Below are positions 1 through 8,570 of a stretch of DNA of 20,407 nucleotides, in pieces. The notes beneath the pieces were generated by a model that had not been told where the DNA came from, made no database searches, and saw nothing but the letters and a program-made list of their open reading frames with translations. Numbering within the stretch: position 1 is the first letter of the stretch; the number at the start of each line of letters is the position of its first letter. The stretch is from Parvularia atlantis (taxonomy: Eukaryota; Opisthokonta; Rotosphaerida). The stretch lies in NCBI GenBank assembly GCA_943704415.1, contig CALSCO010000717.1, positions 1-20,407 on the forward strand. The letters run 5' to 3'. A program made the position numbers and the translations under genes.

Positions 1-520
1 GGGGCGCGCATGATGTGCGAGAACTTCTGGCAGGCCTCGCCGACGACGGGCGTGTAGACTGCGGGCCGCCAGCCATCAGCCGCACAGCGTGAGCGCGGTG
101 CGGGCGTCTGCACCCAGCGGCATGATGTGCGTGAGCTGGTCCATGAGCACGCGGTAAAACAGCGTCTCGTCACGTTGCTACCGCGGATGTGTCAGCGTGA
201 CGCCGCGGCGGTTCGGCATGCCGAGCGTGCCTGTAGCGCCATCAGGTAGATGTAGCGCTCGAGGTCGCTGTGCTTGCCGCGCAGTGTCTCGAGCACGAGG
301 CGCAGCTGCAGCTGCCGGGCGTGCGTTGCATGTGTCAGCACGGCCGGGCGTGGGAGAGGCAGGGACGCGCCTCGATCGACGCCACGGCGGGCGGCACCAG
401 GCCGTGCACGCGCAACCGCAGGCGCTCGGCGACAGTGAACGCGCCGCCCTTGTTGTACGCAGGGTCGTGCACGAGGATGGCGCCGCGCAGGTGGCTCGGC
501 GGCTTCGACTGACGAGGCAT
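1..520 (-). CDS. MAE1: Malic enzyme (NAD-dependent type), 5' part, cut by window edge
   Basis: Malic enzyme oxidatively decarboxylates malate to pyruvate, usually in mitochondria in fungi. I chose the ATG at 518-520 because it opens straight into the family's N-terminal sequence. Model exons on the minus strand are 520-371, 311-231, 177-114 and 58-1. They read YNKGGAFTVAERLRLRVHGL, then DLERYIYLMALQ, then RDETLFYRVLMDQL, then VYTPVVGEACQKFSHIMR, which are the conserved opening blocks of malic enzymes. The NAD-binding and catalytic parts lie off the left edge. Introns 1 and 2 need GC donors (GCGCGT and GCACGC), with CTGAC before the acceptor in both; intron 3 has GTGCAG. No clear mitochondrial presequence is visible before the conserved block, so an extra upstream exon or a cytosolic form is possible. 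Family identity is firm; NAD versus NADP use cannot be judged. Confidence 0.9.
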
Positions 521-566
521 TGTCCGAGCTCACGGTGACGTACACTAACTTGATAATAAGTTAGCA
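521..566. promoter_or_regulatory. Short divergent intergenic region with perfect inverted repeat
   Basis: Only 46 bp separate the start codons of the malic enzyme (minus) and the EGF-like gene (plus). The gap is AT-richer than its surroundings. It holds a perfect palindrome, CTAACTT-GATAAT-AAGTTAG, at 545-564 (7-bp arms, 6-bp spacer), and a CRE-like TGACGTA at 536-542. The palindrome ends two bases before the plus-strand ATG, so it could be a shared operator-like site or a 5'-leader hairpin. A regulatory role is inference. Confidence 0.45.
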
Positions 567-2911
567 ATGATGCGTATACTGCTCGTTGTGCTGCCAGTGC
601 TCGCGCTGGCGGCACACGCGCTGGCGCCCGAGGGCAGCAGTGGCGGCAGCGAGACGGGCAGCAGCGACATCGGCAGCGATAGCGTGACCGACGAGCCGCC
701 GACGCCGCCGCCGTGGCTGCCGGCGCTGGAGGGTGCGCGCGACTGGCCACACGAGACGTGCGCGTTTCACCGTCTGCGTGCGCAGCGTTCGAGCGCGAGC
801 CGCTCGCGGCGCGGCTGTACGCGCAGGCGGGCTTCGCGGGCGAGCCGCTGGACCTGCTCGACGGCGTGCTGCACGTTCACGAGCTCGAGGCGCCCGCCGG
901 CGTGCTCTCGCTCTTCCTCGCGCGCGGCTTCAGCGCCGTGCTCTCGTCCGAGCAGGGCTTCCGCGGGCAGCAGGCCGGCCCGCTCACGCAGCACGTGCCG
1001 GACCTGGCCGCGCTGGGCTTCGCAGGCGACGTGGGTGCACTGAGCGTGCGCGTGGAGCTGCAGGGTGCGCGCGCCCTGGCCCGCCCCGCCGTGTGCCGAT
1101 GCGCGCGCAGACGGCGCGCTGCTCTACGCCGAGCGCGACTTTGGCGGGCAGCGCCACTTTGCGCCCGTCGGCAAGCACGCGCTGCGCGACCTGCCGTTCG
1201 TGCCGCGCTCGCTGCGCACGCCGCCGAACGTGCACGTGTCGTTCACGGGCAAGACGGCGATTGTGCCCCGTCGGTGTGCGGCATGACCACGCGACGGCTC
1301 ATCGCGCACGCGCAGATGGACCCGGAGAATGTCGACACGCACGGGCGGTGGCTGCCGGGTGCGTGCGTGCGCCGTGCGAGGCATCGGTGCGCGGCTGACG
1401 GCGCGTGGTCGGCAGAGCTCACGGGCGTCGAGGCCGTCGTTATCGCGCACCGCGCCGTGGTCATCGCGTATGAGGTGCGTGCGCGCGCATGGAGCGTGTG
1501 CGCAGCGTCGGGCCAACAACCGTTGCGGCGCACGCCACACCAGCGGTCGCAGTTCCGCGGGCCGTCGTACGAGCTCACGCGCGGCGAGTACCGGCGCGAG
1601 ACCAACTTGGCGATGATGCAGGTGCCGCGCCGGCGCTGGTCGACGCGACGGCTCGCGCTCATGCGCTGCGTGCACCAGGTGCACTCGGTGCGTGTGCCGC
1701 CGGGCATGTGCGTCAAGATCTGCTCGAATCTGTCTGCGAGCGGCAACGCGGTGAGTGTGCGCGCGACGGCCGGTTGGTTGCGCAGTCATGTCTCACGCTC
1801 TGTGCAGCAAGAGGCCCTCATGAACTGCGTCACACTCACGGCGAACGGGCCGCAGATCGACCACGTGAACAACCTGGACGCGTCGGCCGTCAGCTTTGTG
1901 AGCGTCGAAGGTCCGTGCCTCGCTCGCTCTGCTGGCTGGTCTGACGCGCCGCGCCGCACCCGTCAGCCACGTGCGAGCCCACGTGCAAGCACGGCACGTG
2001 CGTCGGACCGAACCGCTGTCGCTGCTATACGGGCTTCCAGGGCGCGCTGTGCGAGCGCCGTACGTGGCCGCGGTGCGTGTCCTGGTCTTGTGGGCGCTGA
2101 CGACCGCTGCGGCAACGGCGCCAGGGATGTGCGACCGCAGCAAGGTTTCGTGCGCGCACGGCAAGTGCGACGACCACGGCTGGTGCGTCTGCGATAGCGG
2201 CTGGCACGGCCCGAGCTGCACCGAGGGTGCGTGTGGGCCCGGCGTTGGCTGCGTTCGGCCTGATCGCGCGCTCTGCAGCCACATGCTTTAAGCCGTGCCT
2301 AAACGGCGGCCGGTGCGTCGCACCGAACGTGTGCGAGTGCGTCGACGGCTTCTTGGGCGCGACCTGCGCCGTGCCAGGTGCGTTCGCTACGCACGCGCGT
2401 GTGCGGGGGCTGACGTGCAGCCACGGTGCAGTGGCCGTGTGCGGCGACGGCACGTGTGACAAGCGCACCGAGACGTGCGCGACGTGCACAGCCGACTGCG
2501 GCCCGTGCGATGAGCCGTTCTTCAGCGCCAAGCGGCGGCGGCTCGTCCTGCTGTATCCGGAGGACCGCGAAAAGCTCGAGCTCGCCGCGGGGGCGGCCGA
2601 GACGGCCGGCGGCAACCCAGCGCCGCTCGGGAAGGACGGGTGGAGCCGTGAGGAGGCCGAGTACCCTGGCGGCGGCGAGCTGATGGTGCTGGGCGTCTCG
2701 TTCCACCCGTCCGAGATGGTGTGCGGCGATCACGCTCACGCGCGGTGGCAGCTGACGGCGCGCGACGGCGCAGGGCGCGGTGCTCGCGCTCGGCGCAGCG
2801 CTGGTGGCGATGGGCGCGATGGCCGTGCTGGCGTGCGTACTGCAAATCACGGCCGGCGTGCTCACGCGCAGCCGCACTGAGATCAAGCGCGAGGCGGGCA
2901 AGGCCGACTGA
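567..2911 (+). CDS. Secreted/type I membrane protein with crystallin-like motifs and three EGF-like modules
   Basis: Twelve exons can be joined with consistent phase: 567-732, 786-1064, 1111-1262, 1316-1358, 1416-1474, 1553-1750, 1808-1910, 1967-2059, 2125-2226, 2279-2377, 2432-2718, 2774-2911, giving about 572 residues. Residues 1-20 ([20 protein letters not shown]) look like a signal peptide. Motifs resembling beta/gamma-crystallin Greek keys occur at about residues 64 ([12 protein letters not shown]), 152 ([13 protein letters not shown]) and 232 ([10 protein letters not shown]). Residues about 335-431 carry three EGF-like modules with the spacing C-x3-C-x4/5-C-x5-C-x-C-x8-C in the first and third, followed by a further cysteine cluster ([13 protein letters not shown]). 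A hydrophobic helix at about 528-555 precedes a short basic tail, so the bulk should face the cell exterior or an organelle lumen. Function is unknown; adhesion or calcium binding is a guess. The GTGCCC donor after 1262 is the least certain junction. A second ATG lies at 570. Confidence 0.75.
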
Positions 2912-2939
2912 TCGGGAGCCGTTTTGCACTGTACAAACA

Positions 2940-2947
2940 TCAGCTCG

Positions 2948-2990
<43 letters not shown>

Positions 2991-3453
2991 CGCATCGTCC
3001 TCTTCGCCGTCGTCCCCGTCCTCGTCGTCCGGCATCGTCTGCGTGACGTGCTTGGCACGCTCGAGTCGCTGCAGCACCGCGTCGGCCGTGTCCTGTGGCT
3101 CGTCGTCGCTGTCCGCCTCCCCGGGCTCGACCTGTGCCATCTGTGTGTGCGGAGCATCGGTCCCGTCGCCCTTGCTGTCGTCCGCATCGTGCAGCGCTGC
3201 GACCCCGCGCACACGCTTCGTCGGCCGCATCTCGGCCTCCTCGACCACACGCCGCAGCTCCGCCTCCTCGAGCTGCCGCGCCGCACTCAGCACGCATCCC
3301 GCGCGCGACCCCGATGCACGCACACACCTGCGCCAGCGCCATCTGCGCCCGCAGCCGCCGCGCCACGCCCTCGAGCATCTGCTGCTCGCGTCGCAGCCGT
3401 GCGAGCAGTGGCACGACCTGTGCTCCTGGCTGGGCATGCGCGCTGTCCATCAT
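2940..3453 (-). CDS. Small coiled-coil, acidic protein with C-terminal poly-Thr
   Basis: I do not recognise this protein. Two exons, 3453-3328 and 3272-2940, join in phase 0 across a GTGTGT...CAG intron and give about 152 residues. The N-terminal half is charged and heptad-like (LLARLRREQQMLEGVARRLR, then LEEAELRRVVEEAE), which suggests a coiled coil. A basic patch (RPTKRVRG) and a long acidic stretch with DDEDGDDGEEDD follow. The chain ends in fifteen Thr and a Ser, encoded by an ACA repeat. The charge layout resembles a small nuclear or complex-subunit protein, but no family can be named. The stop lies 28 bp from the stop of the convergent EGF-like gene, and the start is divergent from nas6 by 67 bp. 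A second ATG lies at 3450. Confidence 0.65.
2947..2990. repeat. (GTT)n trinucleotide microsatellite
   Basis: An uninterrupted GTT run of about 14.7 units. On the minus strand it is in frame as ACA codons (poly-Thr) at the C-terminus of the coiled-coil protein and ends just before that gene's stop codon. Shifted by one or two bases it would encode poly-Asn or poly-Gln. It is by far the most AT-rich simple repeat here. Confidence 0.95.
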
Positions 3454-3520
3454 GCCGGCGGTAGTGTGACATTCTCCTCATTGCGCTGAGTCACTCGGCG
3501 CGCGCGCGCGTCTCGACACG

Positions 3521-4466
3521 ATGAACGAGGAGTCGTCGCTGGCGTCGCTGGCGTACAAGGGCCGCCGCGAGCAGGTCGAGGCGCTGCTGGCGGAGGACGC
3601 GGCGTGCGTGCTCGTGCGCGACGAGGCGCGTCCGATCGGGGTGTCCGCCAGTCACTGGCTGACGCGGCGCACGCAGGACGGCCGCCTGCCGCTGCACTGG
3701 GCGTGCTCGGGCGGGCACGCGGACGTGGTCGAGCTGCTGCTGGCACGCGGCGGCCTGAAGACGCTCGAGGCCGTGGACGAGGTCGGGCGGGCGCGCGCCC
3801 GCGAACGTTTGCTCACGCGCACGCCGACAGTCGCACTGGACGCCGCTGATGATCGCCGTCAGCGCCGGCCACATCGACACCGTGCGCTTCCTGCTCAAAA
3901 GCGGCGCCAATGCGACGACGCAGAACGAGAATGGTCAAACGTGCCTGCACTACGCCGCGTCCAAGAACCAGACCGAGGTGGCGTGCGCGGCATCGGCACG
4001 CAGGCAGTCTAACTCGGGTGGAGGGCAGATCGCGCGCCTGCTGCTGCAGCAGACGGGCGTGCAGCGCGACGCGCAGGACAAGACGGGTGCGACGCCGCTG
4101 CACCGGTTTGCGCCTGCGTGCGACGTCGGTGCCTGCCCGCCTCTCCCTAATGCTGAGGCGCAGGGCCGTCGCGCTGGGCTACATCAACGTTGTGCGCGTG
4201 CTGTGCGACGCCGGGGCGAGCGTGACCGTCGGCGACCAGTTTGGCAACACGGCGCTGTGCGTGCGTCGCGCGCCGTCCATGCGCGCCTGACACCGGGACG
4301 CGTGCGCAGGCATATCGCGATGAAGGAGGGCCAGGGCGACGTCGCGTCGCTGCTCATCACCGACTACGGCGCGCCGCTCGACGTCGTCAACAAGACCAGG
4401 CGCAAGCCGCTCGACCTCGCCTCCGACCAGCTCAAGGCGGCGCTGCACCGCGAGGGCGTGCTGTGA
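3521..4466 (+). CDS. NAS6: Proteasome assembly chaperone Nas6 (gankyrin), ankyrin-repeat protein
   Basis: Nas6/gankyrin binds the C-domain of the Rpt3 ATPase and chaperones assembly of the 19S proteasome base. Six exons, 3521-3625, 3677-3781, 3831-3977, 4029-4105, 4164-4256 and 4310-4466, join cleanly into 227 residues, matching yeast Nas6 and human gankyrin (about 226-228). Ankyrin signatures run through the whole chain: DGRLPLHWACSGGHADVVEL, HWTPLMIAVSAGHIDTVRFL, GQTCLHYAASKN, GATPLHR..AVALGYINVVRV, NTALHIAMKEG, then a C-terminal cap with RRKPLDLASDQLKAAL. Intron 1 (3626-3676) uses a GC donor, GCGCGT, and is a stop-free multiple of three, so retention would add 17 residues between VRDE and DGRLPLHW. 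Introns 2 and 4 have unusual GTCGGG and GTTTGC donors. The gene lies 28 bp upstream of the polymerase kappa start on the same strand. Confidence 0.88.
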
Positions 4467-4494
4467 GTTGCGTTGTCAGATCTGTCTTTGAGCG

Positions 4495-7083
4495 ATGGAT
4501 GCGGTCGACGAGGCGCACCTGGTCGATGACGACGCCGGCGACGACGACGACGACGACGACGCGCTAGCGGCCGACCTCGAGCTCGACGCAGCCGAGGCGG
4601 CGGCGCGGTCGGCGAGCGCGCCGGCGGGGGATGCAACGGTCGCGGGATCGATGGTGCGCCACCTGTGGCGCGGGAAAAAAGGGGCGCGAGTACTGAGCGG
4701 GCGATGCCGCGCGTCAGCCAACGGTGCTGTCGCGCATCGCGCTGCAGCCGCACAAGGCTGGGATGGACGGTGTTAACCGCGACGAGGTCAACCGAATCAT
4801 CTACGAGGTGTCCAAGGTGGCGCGCCCCGCCCGACGTCGCGCGCGAATGCTGTTCACGGACGGCACCGCGCACACAGGGCAGCCGCTTCTTCAAGCGCGA
4901 GCAGCGGCAGGACGAGCAGATCACGCGCAAGATTGGGCGCATGCAGCGCACGCTGGCCGAGTACCACCAGCGCGCCGACCACGCCGCGGCGCACCGGCAC
5001 GCCGACGCGCTCGCATGCGCGTTCGAGGCCCAGCGCGAGCTCACGCGCACGATCGTCCACGTCGACATGGACGCCTTTTACGCCAATGTCGAGCTGAAGG
5101 ACAACCCGGGCCTGCGCGGCCAGCCGATGGCCGTGGGCGGGCTGTCGATGCTCACGACGGCGTCATACGAGGCGCGGTGCGTGGGCCACCCCGCGCGCGC
5201 GTGGGCGCACGGGTCTCACGCACTGCACGCAGCAAGTACGGCGTGCGCTCGGCGATGCCAGGTTATATCGCCAAGGTGCGGTGTGGCAAGATCGTGTGTG
5301 GCGCCTGTGACACGCGCACGCGCGCAGCGGCTGTGCCCCGAGCTGATCATTGTGCCGCTCAACTTTGACAAGTATATCCGCGAGAGCGCGGCCGTGCGCA
5401 CGGTGCTCGCGGTGTGTACTGCCAACGTGCCTACGCCGCGCTCACCGTGCCGTGTGTGCACGTCAGCGCTACGACCCGAACTTTGCCGCCGCGAGCCTCG
5501 ACGAGGCATACCTCGACATCACTGAGACGCTCAAGGCGCGCCCCGACTGCGACGCCGACTCGCTCGTGCAGGAGATGCGCGTGGCCATCTACACGTGCGT
5601 GCGCGGCGCGGCGTCCCACCGGCGCGCTCACGGTGAGCAGTGAGACGCAGCTGACGGCGAGCGCGGGCATCGCAGCCAATAAGATGCTGGCCAAGGCGCG
5701 GGCGGCTGGGCTTTCCACCCGTGTGTGCGCGCCTGACCCGCGCCCACAGATCTGCTCCGACCGCAACAAGCCCAACGGGCAGTTCCGCCTGCCGAACGAG
5801 CGCGACGCGATCATTGTGCGCAGCCCTTGTGCCGAGCACAGCCGCTCCCGCTGACCGTGTGCTCGCAGACGTTTGTGCGCGACATGCCCGTGCGCAAGAT
5901 CCCCGGCATCGGCAAAGTGCGCGCCCGCTCTCATGCCCGCCAGCGCGCCGCCGCGCTGAGTGCGCGACGGGTGTGCGCATCAGGTGATGGAGCGGCTGCT
6001 CGCCGCGATCGACGTCGCCACCGTCGGCCAAATCGTGCGCGCGTCTGCGCGGGCAGTACGCGGTCCACTGACACTGCGCGGCGCAGTACGACAAGCGCGC
6101 GGTGCTGTCGGCGCTGTTCCTCAAGAGCTCGTTCGAGTTTCTCCTGCGGTGCTCGCTCGGGCTTGGCTCGGCCGAGGTCGTCGTGTGCGTGCCGCGCTCT
6201 CTCTCTCTCGCGCCGTGCGTGCGGCCGGCTGACACGTGCCACGGCAGCGACTGGATCCGCAAGAGCATCGGCAACGAGCGGTGCGTACGCCGCGCGGGTG
6301 CATGCAGGAGGGTGACCGCGCCGCAGGACCTTTGCCGCGCTGAGCGTGTGGGAGGACCTCAGCGTCAAGTGCGCCGAGCTGGCGGGCTTGCTCGCGCGCG
6401 ACCTCGAGGCCGAGAACCTGCACGGGCGCCTGCTCACGCTCAAGCTCAAGACGGTCGACTTTGACGTGCGCACGCGCGCTGTGACGCTGCCGCGGTACAC
6501 GCACCGCGAGCCCGAGATCCTCTCGCACGCGCTCTCGGTGCGACCCGCTGTTGCGCTCGCTGCGACTGACGCCGCCGCAGCTGCTCAAGGCCGAGATGCC
6601 CGTCACGCTGCGCCTGATGGGCCTGCGCATGTCGCAGCTGGCCAGCCGCCAGCACGGCGAGAACAGCATCCACCGCTTCCTGACCGAGCAGCCTGCGACC
6701 GGCGGCGGTGCGCGAGGGCGCGTGGGCGCTGAGCCGGACGCCGTGATTGACGCGAACGCAGCGGGCGCAGACGACGATGCGCCCGAGGCCGTGTGCCCCG
6801 TCTGCGCGCGGCCGCTTGGGCGGGTGTCGAACGGGTGCGTGGTTGGCAGGCCTCGCGTGCGGACGCGGCTGACGGCCGACGCAGCCAACTCAACCGCCAC
6901 GTCGACCTGTGTCTCAACAGCGGCGCCCTAACGCCCGCACAACCGGCCAAGCGCACGCACGCGGGCGATGGCAGCGGCTCAGCCTCGAAGCGGCCAGCAA
7001 CAGCGGCACCGCCTGCATCGTTGTCGCCCGCAGCCGCGCGCACGCTGCTGCAGTTTTTCAAGCGCGAGCGCCCGCCCGACTGA
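4495..7083 (+). CDS. DNA polymerase kappa (Y-family, DinB type) with UBZ and PIP-like C-terminus
   Basis: Translesion polymerase acting in the nucleus at damaged or stalled replication forks. About 14-15 short introns must be removed. The order is: acidic N-terminus with an Asp run; the kappa-specific N-clasp (ALQPHKAGMDGVNRDEVNRI at 4739 onward); catalytic motif VDMDAFYANVE at 5061-5093; KYGVRSAMPGYIAK; motif SLDEAYLDIT at 5494-5523; SAGIAANKMLAK; CSDRNKPNGQF; the helix-hairpin-helix block VRKIPGIGK; then the little-finger region (LSVWEDLSVKCAELAGLLAR, LTLKLKTVDFDVRTR). The active-site acidic residues D and DE are present. The tail has a UBZ4-like finger, CPVC (6794-6805) with HVDLC (6898-6912), whose two halves are joined by an intron, and a PIP-like ARTLLQFFKR at the C-terminus lacking the usual Gln. 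The intron at 5696-5749 has a GC donor. Ends 60 bp from the convergent transporter gene. Confidence 0.9.
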
Positions 7084-7143
7084 GAGAGGCGAGAAGCCTG
7101 CTACCCTGCTTTGCACGCAGATGCGTTTTTGTGACCCGCTCAC

Positions 7144-8517
7144 TCACTCGGCCAGCCTGGCGTTGCCCGCCGGCTCGCGGTAGATGATGAACTGAGCAAA
7201 GATCTGGCCCGGGCGCGTGAGCACGCCATCCGGCAGAGCACGGTGCGCGCACGCACGACAAAGTCAAAGATGAGCGTGCCGAGGCTGCCAACGATGAACG
7301 GGAGCGTCTTGACCAGGTACTCGGTGCTGGTGCTGAGCAGGAATATCTGCGCCGAGAAGGTGAGGTTGCCGCAGACGGCGAAGATGAAGAGCCAGATCGA
7401 CAGGCCCTCGCATGACTTGTTGACGTACTGGCGCGATGTCAGCATCACGCGCGCACGGTGCAATGTGTACGCACATTCTTGTACAGCTGCGGCAACCGCG
7501 ACAGCACGTAGAACGACGTGGCGATCCACGCAAACACTGCGCCGATCAGCTCGAGTGTCTCGGGCGACGCAAGCACCCCTGCCGAGCCGTCCGTGCCCGC
7601 GGCGAGCGCCAGCAGCTGGCGCGCGGTGCTTGCGCTTCCAACGCCCGCGCCGCCCGCCGTGTGCACGAGCACGGTCGTGAGCGACATCGCCGCGACGACG
7701 CCCACGAGCATGCCCTACGGATGCGCGCGCACAGGCTCAGGTGCCGGCCACCACGCAGCGGGTGTGCGTGGTCTGCGCACCCGCGTGCGCGTCGTCCCGC
7801 CGAGCAGCCGGTCCGTCTCCTTGTTGGCGTCGTCGTCGGTCGGCGAGGACGACGGCGTTATGTACTCGTCCCTGCGCGCGGCACGGCTCAGCGCCCCACT
7901 CGTGCGGCTGCACGGCGGGCAGGCGCACCCGGCCGCCGTCGGCGCCAGCGGCACGCCCTTGCCTGGGTTGCGGCCCGCGGCGAGCCGGTCAGGCGACAAG
8001 TCGACGTTGGTTGCGCCGTAGTCGTCGTTCATCGCCTGGGCACCGGCCGGGCGGACGTAGCGGGCGGCGCGCGCGCGGTAGTAGTAGACCTGCCCGATGA
8101 GCACGGCGTCCATCGTGAGATACCACACGTTGATGAGGATCTGTGCGCGCGCGCGCGCGCGATTGTGTCGGTGCGCGTCATCGGCGTCGGCGCGCGGGCA
8201 GGCGCACCATGGGCAGCGGCAGCCGGTTGAGCAGCGCGCCGACCATGCTGCACGAGTCGCCTGCGAGCCACACGAAGAGGAAGTACACGCTCAGGCTCTC
8301 GCCGCTCTTGTTGCGGTAGTTCTCGACTATCTGGCTGCTCGCTCACGGCGCGTCAGCCGGCTCGCGCATCAGCGCGCGCCGCGACGCACGGGAAGCCGAC
8401 GATGATCCAGCACACGATCGACACGTAGCCCGCGATCTGCGACATCAGTCGCAGCAGCTCGTCCGGTGTGCACTGGGCAATGCCCGAGCCGCCGGGCTCT
8501 GGCGTTGCATCGGCCAT
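7144..8517 (-). CDS. YPQ1: PQ-loop repeat vacuolar/lysosomal transporter (Ypq/PQLC2 type)
   Basis: Members of this seven-helix family move cationic amino acids across the vacuolar or lysosomal membrane. About six introns separate the exons. The start at 8515-8517 gives a short polar N-terminus and then helix YVSIVCWIIVGF. Both PQ-loop motifs are present: GFPQIVENYRNKSGESLS, with intron 1 splitting its Pro codon, and RLPQLYKNYVNKSCEGLS, with an intron just after YKN. Helices follow each loop (VYFLFVWLAGDSCSMVGALL; SIWLFIFAVCGNLTFSAQIF), and the end reads FIIYREPAGNARLAE. A long polar loop between the two halves contains DLSPDRLAAG and DDDANKETDRLLGG. The loop may include a further small intron, leaving the exact length uncertain. 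Yeast has several paralogues, so the symbol is by family. The start is divergent from the Munc13-like gene by 53 bp. Confidence 0.85.
8145..8161. repeat. Alternating (CG)n run inside an intron
   Basis: Seventeen bases of uninterrupted alternating C and G, flanked by TGT on the left, lie inside the second intron (8141-8207) of the PQ-loop gene, just before its acceptor on the minus strand. Such runs can adopt Z-DNA. It also takes the place of a normal polypyrimidine tract. Confidence 0.8.
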
Positions 8518-8570
8518 GCTCACTGGCCCGGGCCCAGTCGCGCGGAATTTCACGTGGCTCGCGCACGGGC

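Noticed and set aside
192-545. Alternative malic enzyme start at 545 giving a longer N-terminus.
   Set aside because: That frame differs from the YNKGGAF frame, and no convincing splice would connect them; the ATG at 520 leads directly into the conserved block.
713-2197. Long uninterrupted plus-strand frame of nearly 500 codons.
   Set aside because: It is Arg/Ala-rich with no family features and switches in and out of the true exons; GC-rich DNA has few stop codons. The spliced 12-exon model explains the region.
2947-2990. Part of a CRISPR or minisatellite array.
   Set aside because: It is a plain trinucleotide run in a coding frame, with no spacers.
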